The translations under genes were made by a program, and so were the position numbers. Positions 1 through 7,065 of a DNA stretch of 64,000 nucleotides are shown piece by piece. The DNA is from a bacterium (GTDB taxonomy: Bacteria > Actinomycetota > Acidimicrobiia > Acidimicrobiales > Bin134), in assembly GCA_026705465.1 (NCBI GenBank), contig JAPPAP010000039.1, positions 62,001-126,000 of the forward strand, in the 5' to 3' direction. Within the stretch, counting starts at the first letter, position 1; every line of letters begins with the position of its first letter. Under the pieces are notes generated by a model. The model was not told the DNA's origin. It made no database searches and saw nothing but the letters and a program-made list of their open reading frames with translations.

Positions 1-240
1 GTCTCTCATGAGCTCGCGATGGCGATTGATGGCAGATTCGACGAGCTCGCCGGGGTCGGCGAAGTATCGGTAGAGGGATCGCAGGGAAAGACCGGACCGC
101 TTGGAGACCTGCTCGATGGTTGGAATCAGCGACTCCTCGGCAAACATTTCCAGGACGGTGTCGAGAGCGGTATTGATGTTGCGCTCTCGGCGGGCGACCC
201 TCCCGTCGACCGAAGCGTCGGTGCGGTCCACGTCGGTCAT
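1..240 (-). CDS. TetR/AcrR family transcriptional regulator, N-terminal part (cut by window edge)
   Basis: The reading frame begins with ATG at 240 on the minus strand and runs off the left edge, giving 80 residues. About residues 18-65 look like a TetR-type helix-turn-helix: helix 1 around ALDTVLEMFAEE, then TIEQVSKRSGLSLRSLYRYF, where the recognition helix and the S-L-Y-R-Y-F signature are typical of the family. TetR proteins usually repress nearby genes and are released by a small ligand, which binds the C-terminal domain not seen here. The gene lies 64 bases downstream of the DUF1330-like gene on the same strand and may be co-transcribed with it. It is the obvious candidate regulator for the promoter boxes at 1030-1057 and 1690-1719, but that link is inference. 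Confidence 0.85.
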   Translation of the reverse strand, partial: MTDVDRTDASVDGRVARRERNINTALDTVLEMFAEESLIPTIEQVSKRSGLSLRSLYRYFADPGELVESAINRHRELMRD

Positions 241-304
241 CGCGGTTTGACGGTAGCAGTCACTTGAGCGTCGGAGTCGTCGGTGTCAACGAGGTGAACG
301 CGCA

Positions 305-1021
305 CTAGAACAACACCCGGGTGGGGTCAGTCAGCGACCGGGCTACGTCGTCGAGGAGCGGGTCGGCGATCACTGCGTAGTTGGCCTCGTCGTGGGCGGT
401 CCCGCCGGTCGCCAGCTCTTCGGCCATTGCCGGGGAGATCAAGTCGAATCGGGCTTCGGCAAACGTCCGGTGATCGCCGAGGAACCGGTCTTCCACCCAG
501 AACCGGCCGATGCGGGTCGATTCGATGGCCTCGGCCAGATCGGGATACGAGGCGTCGGCCACAACTTGGAGAAGCAGGAGCTGGTCGGTGGCTGCTCCGG
601 ACGCCTGGGGCGGTATCGGGTCGTCTTCCGCCGGGAAGGTCGCCATGACGATGGTGAACTCCATTCCCGCGTCCTTGTGAACGTGAGACTCTTGGAAGTC
701 CTCGCGCATGGTCATCTCGGCTATGGCGGCGCGGTAGGGGTACTGCGCGATGGCGATCCGATCCCACTCGGTTTCGTCGCCAAGCAGCTGATGGACCACC
801 GGTGCGAGCAGGATGATGCGGGCGCCCACCGCCCTCAACTGCTCGTGGGGTGCGTAGACATTGTCGGCCTCGACGCCTGAGAGCGTGGAGGTCCGGCCAT
901 CCCCGTAGTCGGCGACGGCTCGGTACTTCATCAGATTGAGCGCCCACATCGGCCCGCCGGGATCCTCTCGTTCGAACCAGGAGGCCACGTAGGTGTCGTT
1001 CAGCGCTCCATACCGGGGCAT
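305..1021 (-). CDS. DUF1330-like dimeric alpha-beta barrel protein
   Basis: A 238-residue soluble protein. The N-terminal part has the feel of DUF1330/EthD-type ferredoxin-like folds: 'MWALNLMKYR' near residue 25, then a 'RIAIAQYPYRAAIAEM' segment near 90 and 'HKDAGMEFTIVMATFP' near 120. In DUF1330 proteins the equivalent segments form the beta strand and the 'yPsraaf..m' helix. The second half (from about 140) may be a second copy of the fold ('LLLLQVVADASYPDLAEAIE'). Function is unknown; relatives are often in catabolic or secondary-metabolite loci. A good promoter lies directly upstream (1030-1057) with the -10 element 8 bases from the ATG, so the mRNA is probably leaderless. The gene is real by codon bias; the family call is moderate. 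Confidence 0.65.
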   Translation of the reverse strand: MPRYGALNDTYVASWFEREDPGGPMWALNLMKYRAVADYGDGRTSTLSGVEADNVYAPHEQLRAVGARIILLAPVVHQLLGDETEWDRIAIAQYPYRAAIAEMTMREDFQESHVHKDAGMEFTIVMATFPAEDDPIPPQASGAATDQLLLLQVVADASYPDLAEAIESTRIGRFWVEDRFLGDHRTFAEARFDLISPAMAEELATGGTAHDEANYAVIADPLLDDVARSLTDPTRVLF

Positions 1022-1029
1022 GGGCGGAC

Positions 1030-1057
1030 CTTATAGTATTGCGCCTTTCACTGGCAA
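1030..1057 (-). promoter_or_regulatory. Promoter with shared box TTGCCAGT-N8-CAATAC, upstream of the DUF1330-like gene
   Basis: On the minus strand, TTGCCA (1057-1052) and TATAAG (1035-1030) are spaced by 16 bases, and the ATG follows 8 bases after the -10 element. The promoter is overlapped by an inverted repeat, AGTATTG (1035-1041) and CAATAGT (1055-1061). The same TTGCCAGT-N8-CAATAC arrangement occurs upstream of the gene at 1075-1656. This suggests common regulation, perhaps by the TetR protein at the left edge. Confidence 0.5.
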
Positions 1058-1074
1058 TAGTTTGGGGCGACCGC

Positions 1075-1656
1075 CTAAGCCGCGTCGTCGGGCGAGGCCA
1101 GGCGGCGGAGACGGTTTCTGTAGGGGCCATATCGCCAGACGAGATCATCTCCGTCGCGATAGCGGGTGACCACCAGGCGCTTGCCCCCCAGATAGAGGTT
1201 CAGACGACCCTCTTCGAACCGGGCCGCCACTTCGATTTGGCCGCCGCCGACCCCCTCGTCGCGCACGCCTCTATCAAGGGTGCCGTCGGCGAACATGTCG
1301 TGAATAATCCCAGCCGCGGTGATTACCACTCGGTTGCCCGCCTGCTCATTGCGTTCGATGTGGCCCCTCAGCGGTCCCCGGTATACCTGCCACACCCCGC
1401 GAAGGTCAGGGGCACCTTCGGCCAGCGGCTCGTCGCAACCGGCCAGTACCAGCGGCGGCCACTCCCGCCACCGGCCGGGGGGCGTTCGGACAACCGGCAA
1501 GTCGACCGCTTTGGTAGAGGCCGACTGGAGATCTGGCGCCAACTCCGGCAGGAGGTAGTGCTCGCTTCCGACCGGAGGCTTAGGTGGGTGGCGCCGCACC
1601 CGAAGCGGTGCCGCTGCCGTTGAACCGAGAGCCTTCACCACATCGCCGATTCGCAT
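1075..1656 (-). CDS. Hypothetical protein, predicted beta-rich C-terminal half
   Basis: A 193-residue protein that I do not recognise. The ATG at 1656 is preceded by a good ribosome binding site (TTGGAGGATC on the minus strand). The N-terminal half is basic and proline-rich with no clear fold. The C-terminal half, from about residue 87 ('GVWQVYRG'), alternates short hydrophobic strands and turns (NRVVITAAGIIHDMFADG, IEVAARFEEGRLNLYLGG, RLVVTRYRDGDDLVWRYG), as in small lipocalin-like or other beta-barrel proteins. No signal peptide, membrane helix or cysteine cluster is seen apart from a single Cys. It is transcribed toward the DUF1330-like and TetR genes and shares their promoter box. Confidence 0.6.
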   Translation of the reverse strand: MRIGDVVKALGSTAAAPLRVRRHPPKPPVGSEHYLLPELAPDLQSASTKAVDLPVVRTPPGRWREWPPLVLAGCDEPLAEGAPDLRGVWQVYRGPLRGHIERNEQAGNRVVITAAGIIHDMFADGTLDRGVRDEGVGGGQIEVAARFEEGRLNLYLGGKRLVVTRYRDGDDLVWRYGPYRNRLRRLASPDDAA

Positions 1657-1689
1657 CGCCGATCCTCCAAATCAATTGCGTCTAACACT

Positions 1690-1719
1690 GGTATAAGGTA
1701 TTGGCATCAATACTGGCAA
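1690..1719 (-). promoter_or_regulatory. Second copy of the TTGCCAGT-N8-CAATAC promoter box
   Basis: On the minus strand TTGCCAGT (1719-1712) is followed after 8 bases by CAATAC (1703-1698), then TTATAC (1696-1691), a plausible -10 at 17-base spacing from TTGCCA. GTATTG/CAATAC around GCAT (1698-1713) also forms an inverted repeat, and a further CAATACT lies at 1722-1728. It would drive the hypothetical gene that starts at 1656; the stretch to 1835 also contains the ppc promoter region. Confidence 0.45.
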
Positions 1720-1835
1720 AACAATACTCACATCGGCTGCTCATCAGCGGCAGGCCCCGAGCTGACCACCGAATCATTTGCCGCCGCCGCGGAGAGCATT
1801 GACCCCATTACGCGTAGAATAAGAGTCTCAGAGTC

Positions 1836-4559
1836 ATGGCTTCGGCAGACCATTTGGACCAAATCGACTCGGCGCTTCGCAACGACATCAGGCGGCTGGG
1901 CAACCAACTTGGCGATGCCCTGGTACGCCAGCACGGTCCTGAGTTGCTCGAGCGTGTGGAGCAGGTGCGGACCATGGCCCGGGGCCTGCGGCGCGACGAG
2001 GAGTCGGGCGCGGCGCTGGCAGAGGTGCTCGACGATGTGGATGTGGTGGAGGCCATCCGCCTGGTAAGGGCATTCACGGTCTACTTTCACCTGGCCAACA
2101 CCGCCGAGCAGGTCCACCGCATCGAGGATCTCAACGCCGGTGGACTTGCCGGCAGCCTCCGCTTTGCTGACACGGTGGCCAAGCTCCAAGACCTTGGTAT
2201 CGACCGGGCTGAGATCGTGGCCGCCACCCGAGGTGCCGACCTCCGACCGGTGTTCACTGCTCATCCCACCGAGGCCTCCCGCCGGTCGATACTCGACAAG
2301 CTCAACGAGATCGCCGTGCTCATCGAGCGCCGAAGCGAGGCCAGCAGCGGGCCGGCCGACCGGAATCGAGTCGATCGCCGCATCGATGAGCTCATCGATG
2401 CCATCTGGCAGACCGACGAGCTTCGCCGAGAGCGGCCCGATCCCGTTGACGAGGCCCGCTCCATCCTCTACTTCCTCACCGAGATCGCGGCCGACGGGGT
2501 TCCCGAGCTGTTCGACGACGTCGATGCTGTGCTGCGAAGCATCGGTGGGTCGCTGGACGGGCCCCAGGTACCGGTCCGCTTCGGGTCGTGGGTGGGCGGC
2601 GATCGTGATGGCAACCCCAATGTCACCCCCGAGACGACGCTGGAAGTGCTGAACTTTCAGCAGGGGCGGGCGCTGCGCCTGCTGGTGGCCGAGGTCGAGG
2701 AGTTGTCGTCGGAACTATCGGTTAGCACCGCCGTTACCGCCATCACCCCTGAATTGCAGGCCCAAATCGAAGCCGACCGGGATGACTTTCCCGACGTGGT
2801 ATCCCGATTCAGCAAGCTGAGCGCGGGCGAGCCCTACCGGCAGCGCTGTTCGGTGATCCACCAGCGCCTCTTGGAAGCCACCGCTCAGCCTCCCGGCCCG
2901 AGGGCTTATGGGTCGCCCGCCGACATGGAGGCCGACCTGGCCGTCATGGCCCGATCGCTCGAGGTCAACGGGGGATCGCTGATGGCAAGCGGCCGTCTGG
3001 CCCGCGTCCGACGCATCCTGGCCATGATCGGCTTCCACCTCGCCATCCTCGACATCCGTGAGAATGCCGCCGCCCACCACCATGCCCTTGGTGTGCTCTT
3101 TGCCGAACTGGGCATCGACTACCGCTCGCTGGCCCGCTCGGAGCGCACCGCGCTGTTGGCCGCCGAGCTTGACAGCCGTCGCCCACTGGCTCCCCCCGGG
3201 AGGTCGAGTGCCCAGGGCTCGCTGGCTCTGTTCGCGGCCCTGCGATTAGCCCTCGACCGCCACGGCGACGGCGTCATCGAGAGCTACATCGTCTCCATGA
3301 CCCAGGGCGTGGACGATGTGCTCGCCCCCGCGGTGCTGGCCCGCGAGGTCGGCTTGGTGGACATACCCGGGGGCGTCGCCCGAATGGGCTTCGTGCCGCT
3401 ATTTGAAACCATCGACGATCTCCGAGGAATCGGGCCCATGCTCCGGGAGCTATTCGCCGTTCCTGCCTACCGTCAACTGGTGCAGCTCAGGGGCGACCGG
3501 CAAGAGGTGATGGTCGGATATTCCGACTCCAACAAAGACGGCGGCATAACCACCTCGCAGTGGGAGATCCACAAGGCGCTACGGGAGATCGCCGAAGTCT
3601 CGGCGGAGACCGGCATCCAAGTCGTGGTGTTCCACGGCCGGGGCGGCACGGTAGGGCGAGGCGGCGGCCCAACGAATGCCGCCATCTTGTCGCAACCAGC
3701 CGGGGTGGTGGCCGGAGCGATGAAGATCACCGAGCAGGGCGAGGTGATCGCCGACAAGTATGGATTGCCCCGACTGGCTCAGCGCAACCTGGATCTGGCC
3801 CTGTCGGCGGTGCTGGAGGCCACGGTCGCCCATCAGAGCCCCCGCCACGGCGATGGTGGCATCGACGCCTGGAACGACATCATGGAAATCATGTCGACGG
3901 AGGCCCATCAGGCGTACCGCAGACTGCTGGATGCCCCTGGTTTTGTGGAGTACTTCCAAACCTCGACCCCCGTAGAAGAGCTGACCGCCATGAACATCGG
4001 CTCGCGCCCAGCCCGTCGCTTGGGGTCGAAGGCTGGTATCGATGATCTCAGAGCCATCCCCTGGGTCTTCGGGTGGACCCAGTCGCGCCAGATCATTCCC
4101 GGTTGGTTTGGGGTGGGCACCGCGCTCGAGGCGGCCCACCGAGCGGATTGCGGCGAACTGCTTCCGGCAATGTACGAAGGCTGGCAGTTCTTCCGCACAT
4201 TCATCTCCAACGTGGAGATGACCCTGGCGAAGACCGATCTGGCCATCGCTGGCCACTATGTCAATCGCCTCGTCGTCCCCGAACTCCATCACTTCTTCGC
4301 CGCCATCGCCGAAGAGCACGACCTCACGGTGGCTCACATCGCGAAGCTGACCGGCGGCGATCTGCTCAACGATCTTCCGGTGCTCAAGAGGACCCTGGCC
4401 GTTCGTGATGCTTATCTCGATCCCATAAGCGTGTTGCAGGTAGAACTCCTGGCTCGATCGCGGGCCGGGGTTGATTCCCCCGAATACGCCAGACGCATTC
4501 AGCGAGCCCTGCTGCTTACCGTGAACGGCATCGCCGCCGGACTTAGAAATACTGGCTAG
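1836..4559 (+). CDS. ppc: Phosphoenolpyruvate carboxylase
   Basis: Adds bicarbonate to phosphoenolpyruvate to give oxaloacetate and phosphate, refilling the TCA cycle (cytosolic, Mg2+-dependent homotetramer in the family). The 907-residue length is normal for bacterial Ppc. The catalytic His lies in 'FTAHPTEASRR' (His143), and the second signature 'VMVGYSDSNKDGG' and the glycine loop 'FHGRGGTVGRGGGP' are intact. The C-terminal 'GIAAGLRNTG' is the usual conserved tail. The ATG at 1836 lacks a clear Shine-Dalgarno; a TAGAAT hexamer at 1815-1820 could be the -10 of a short-leader transcript. It stands alone, with its own promoter region between 1657 and 1835. Confidence 0.97.
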   Translation: MASADHLDQIDSALRNDIRRLGNQLGDALVRQHGPELLERVEQVRTMARGLRRDEESGAALAEVLDDVDVVEAIRLVRAFTVYFHLANTAEQVHRIEDLNAGGLAGSLRFADTVAKLQDLGIDRAEIVAATRGADLRPVFTAHPTEASRRSILDKLNEIAVLIERRSEASSGPADRNRVDRRIDELIDAIWQTDELRRERPDPVDEARSILYFLTEIAADGVPELFDDVDAVLRSIGGSLDGPQVPVRFGSWVGGDRDGNPNVTPETTLEVLNFQQGRALRLLVAEVEELSSELSVSTAVTAITPELQAQIEADRDDFPDVVSRFSKLSAGEPYRQRCSVIHQRLLEATAQPPGPRAYGSPADMEADLAVMARSLEVNGGSLMASGRLARVRRILAMIGFHLAILDIRENAAAHHHALGVLFAELGIDYRSLARSERTALLAAELDSRRPLAPPGRSSAQGSLALFAALRLALDRHGDGVIESYIVSMTQGVDDVLAPAVLAREVGLVDIPGGVARMGFVPLFETIDDLRGIGPMLRELFAVPAYRQLVQLRGDRQEVMVGYSDSNKDGGITTSQWEIHKALREIAEVSAETGIQVVVFHGRGGTVGRGGGPTNAAILSQPAGVVAGAMKITEQGEVIADKYGLPRLAQRNLDLALSAVLEATVAHQSPRHGDGGIDAWNDIMEIMSTEAHQAYRRLLDAPGFVEYFQTSTPVEELTAMNIGSRPARRLGSKAGIDDLRAIPWVFGWTQSRQIIPGWFGVGTALEAAHRADCGELLPAMYEGWQFFRTFISNVEMTLAKTDLAIAGHYVNRLVVPELHHFFAAIAEEHDLTVAHIAKLTGGDLLNDLPVLKRTLAVRDAYLDPISVLQVELLARSRAGVDSPEYARRIQRALLLTVNGIAAGLRNTG

Positions 4560-4698
4560 GGAATCCCAGAAATCAACTGGCTCGACCTCAAGGTGGCATC
4601 GGGTTTGGTTGACGAGGAGTGGGGAGCAGCCCAAATGAAATTGTGGCAACTACTACTAGCGTGTCTCTTTTGTGAGTATTGCGGCCATAGGCTAGAAC

Positions 4699-7062
4699 TT
4701 GAGGGTGAGCGATGTGAGTGCCACGAATGAGGCTGCCGTGCTAAAGGAGCGACTCTCGCAGCTATCTGAAGCATTCATGCGCATTAGCGAGAGCCTTGAC
4801 TTTGACACAGTGTTGCAGGAGACACTGGACAGCGCCCGGTCGCTCACCGGTGCTCAAGTTGGCGTGATTGTGCTGGTTACCGACCAGCAGAGGACCGCGG
4901 AGTTCTTGTTCTCCGGCATGACGCCCGAACAGGCTGGCGAACTTGAGCAGCTGTCCAACAAATGGGAGCTCTTCGAGCACTTCTACGGCATTGAAGAACC
5001 ACTACGGCTGGACGGCTTCCAGAGCTACCTCAAAGAGCGCGAACTCTCTGAGTTCCGCGCCCCTTTTCCGATTAGCCCGGCCACGGCCTATCTGGGGGCG
5101 CCAATCCGGTACCAAGATCAGCGGGTCGGTGCCATCTTCATGGCCGAGAAGGAGGAGGGGTTTTCTGTCGAAGACGAGGAAACCCTGGTCATGTTCGCTT
5201 CCCAAGCGGCACTGGCCATTTCCAATGCTCGTCAGTATCGGCAGGAGCAGCGGACGAGGGCCGACATGGAAGCCCTAGTCAATATCGCCCCTATGGCTGT
5301 CCTGGTCTTTGAAGCCAAGACGGGGGAGCTGAGATCGGTCAACCGGGAGGCGATGCGGATCATTGGTGACTTGGGCCTGACGGGCGACTCCCTGCACCAG
5401 ATAGTCAGCGCCGCGACTTATCGGCGCGCCGATGGTCGGGTGATCTCGAAGGATGGGATTCCCCTGGAACAAACGATGAATTCGGGGGAGACCGTTTGGG
5501 AAGAGGAGATCATCATCGAGTACCCCAATGGCCAGGAATTTGTTGCCAGTGTGAACGCCACCCCCATTCGCGGCGCCGACGGTTCGGTGGAGTCGGTGAT
5601 CGTGACGGCGCAGGACTTGGCCCCCCTCGCTGAGTTGGAGCGGCTGCGTACCGAGTTCTTGGGCATCGTCGGACACGAGCTCCGCTCGCCGCTCACCGCC
5701 ATCAAGGGGTCCACTTCCACGCTGCTGGAGGGCCAGTTCTCACTCGACCCCGCTGAGATGATCGAGTACCACCGCATCATCGACGAGCAAGCCGATTACA
5801 TGCGCGATCTGATCAACAACCTCACCGACATTGTGCGAATTGAGTCGGGAACGCTGGCGGTCAATCCGGTGCCCCTCGAGCTGGCTCGATTGGTGGATGA
5901 GGCCCGCAATGTTTTCTTGAGCACTGGGGGCCGGGAGCACATCCGAATCGATCTCCCCTCTGACTTGCCCTTGGTGATGGCCGATCAGCGGCGCATGGTC
6001 CAGGTGTTCATCAACCTTCTCACCAACGCGGCGCGCAACTCCAACGAAAATTCAACAATCAGCTTGGAGGCCCGGGTCCAAGACGTCCACGTCGCCGTCT
6101 CGGTGGCCGACACCGGCCGAGGCATTCCGGCCGAGCGGTTACCGCACCTGTTTGCCAAGTTCTATCAGCCGGATGGCCCCGACCAGAATCGTGATCTCGG
6201 GCTGGGCTTGGCCATCTGCAAGGGGATCGTGGAGGCGCACGGCGGGCGTATTTGGGCTGAGAGCGACGGCCCCGGCCTGGGCAGCACATTTACGTTCACC
6301 CTTCCTGTTTCTGAGCAGAGCACACCCCACGTCACCCCTCAAAGAACCAGAGCCGCGGCTCGGCCTCGAAGGACGGTTAGCAGCGAGCTGACCCGGATCC
6401 TCGCCGTGGACGACGATCCGAGGACGCTCAAGCACGTTCGTGACTCGTTGGCCAAGGCAGGATTCGAGCCGGTGGTGACTGGCGACCCTGACGAGGTGGT
6501 CTCGTTGATCGAGGAGACCGAACCCCAAGTGGTGCTCCTTGATCTGATGCTGCCCGGCAAAGACGGCATTGAACTGATGAAGGATGTGCTCGCCATTTCC
6601 GATGTACCGGTCATATTTCTGTCGGGCTACGACCAGGATGAGCTGATCACCAAGGCCTTCGAGATGGGCGCGGTCGACTACATAGTCAAGCCTTTCTCGC
6701 CCACCGAGTTGAACGCACGGGTTCGAGCTGCGTTGCGCAAAAGGCCAGATCAGCCGATGTCCTTCGAGTTGGACGACCTGACGATCAACTTCTCTGAGCG
6801 ATCCGTGACCGTCGCCGGAGAGGTGGTCGAGTTGACACCCACCGAATTCCGGCTGCTGGCCGAGCTATCTGCGAAAGCTGGCACGGCAATGGACCACGAC
6901 TACCTGCTGCAACGGGTGTGGGGTCCCGACCAACCGGGCGATGCTCGCCGGATGCGCACCGTGGTCAAGAACCTCCGGCAGAAGCTCGGAGATAATGCCC
7001 GCAACCCCCGCTATATCGTCACGGTGCCCCACGTTGGCTACCGCATGCCGAAGCCTACGTAG
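4699..7062 (+). CDS. Single-chain hybrid: GAF-PAS histidine kinase fused to a response regulator with OmpR-type DNA-binding domain
   Basis: A complete two-component pathway appears to be in one 787-residue polypeptide. Order: short helical N-terminus; GAF sensor (about 30-180); PAS-like domain (about 190-305); HisKA with H-box 'GIVGHELRSPL' (His326); HATPase with N box 'LLTNAARNS', 'DTGRGIP' and 'GLGLAI' (to about 540); basic linker; receiver domain (about 566-680) with acidic triad 'VDDD', phospho-acceptor Asp615 in 'LLDLMLPG' and Lys664 in 'IVKPFSP'; winged helix (about 690-785) with 'LTPTEFRLLAEL' and 'VGYRMPKP'. It has no membrane segment, so it senses a cytosolic or diffusible signal. 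The closest known layout is KdpD-like kinase plus KdpE-like regulator joined in frame. The start may be TTG 4699, GTG 4705 or GTG 4714. It ends 3 bases before the convergent Fe-S gene. Confidence 0.9.
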   Translation: MRVSDVSATNEAAVLKERLSQLSEAFMRISESLDFDTVLQETLDSARSLTGAQVGVIVLVTDQQRTAEFLFSGMTPEQAGELEQLSNKWELFEHFYGIEEPLRLDGFQSYLKERELSEFRAPFPISPATAYLGAPIRYQDQRVGAIFMAEKEEGFSVEDEETLVMFASQAALAISNARQYRQEQRTRADMEALVNIAPMAVLVFEAKTGELRSVNREAMRIIGDLGLTGDSLHQIVSAATYRRADGRVISKDGIPLEQTMNSGETVWEEEIIIEYPNGQEFVASVNATPIRGADGSVESVIVTAQDLAPLAELERLRTEFLGIVGHELRSPLTAIKGSTSTLLEGQFSLDPAEMIEYHRIIDEQADYMRDLINNLTDIVRIESGTLAVNPVPLELARLVDEARNVFLSTGGREHIRIDLPSDLPLVMADQRRMVQVFINLLTNAARNSNENSTISLEARVQDVHVAVSVADTGRGIPAERLPHLFAKFYQPDGPDQNRDLGLGLAICKGIVEAHGGRIWAESDGPGLGSTFTFTLPVSEQSTPHVTPQRTRAAARPRRTVSSELTRILAVDDDPRTLKHVRDSLAKAGFEPVVTGDPDEVVSLIEETEPQVVLLDLMLPGKDGIELMKDVLAISDVPVIFLSGYDQDELITKAFEMGAVDYIVKPFSPTELNARVRAALRKRPDQPMSFELDDLTINFSERSVTVAGEVVELTPTEFRLLAELSAKAGTAMDHDYLLQRVWGPDQPGDARRMRTVVKNLRQKLGDNARNPRYIVTVPHVGYRMPKPT

Positions 7063-7065
7063 CGG

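Noticed and set aside
19-267. Plus-strand open frame of 82 codons at the left edge
   Set aside because: The minus strand encodes a clear TetR helix-turn-helix; the plus frame is its shadow.
3579-4649. Long minus-strand open frame (356 codons) opposite ppc
   Set aside because: The opposite strand encodes conserved ppc; high-GC codon bias makes long antisense frames common and no family motif is seen.
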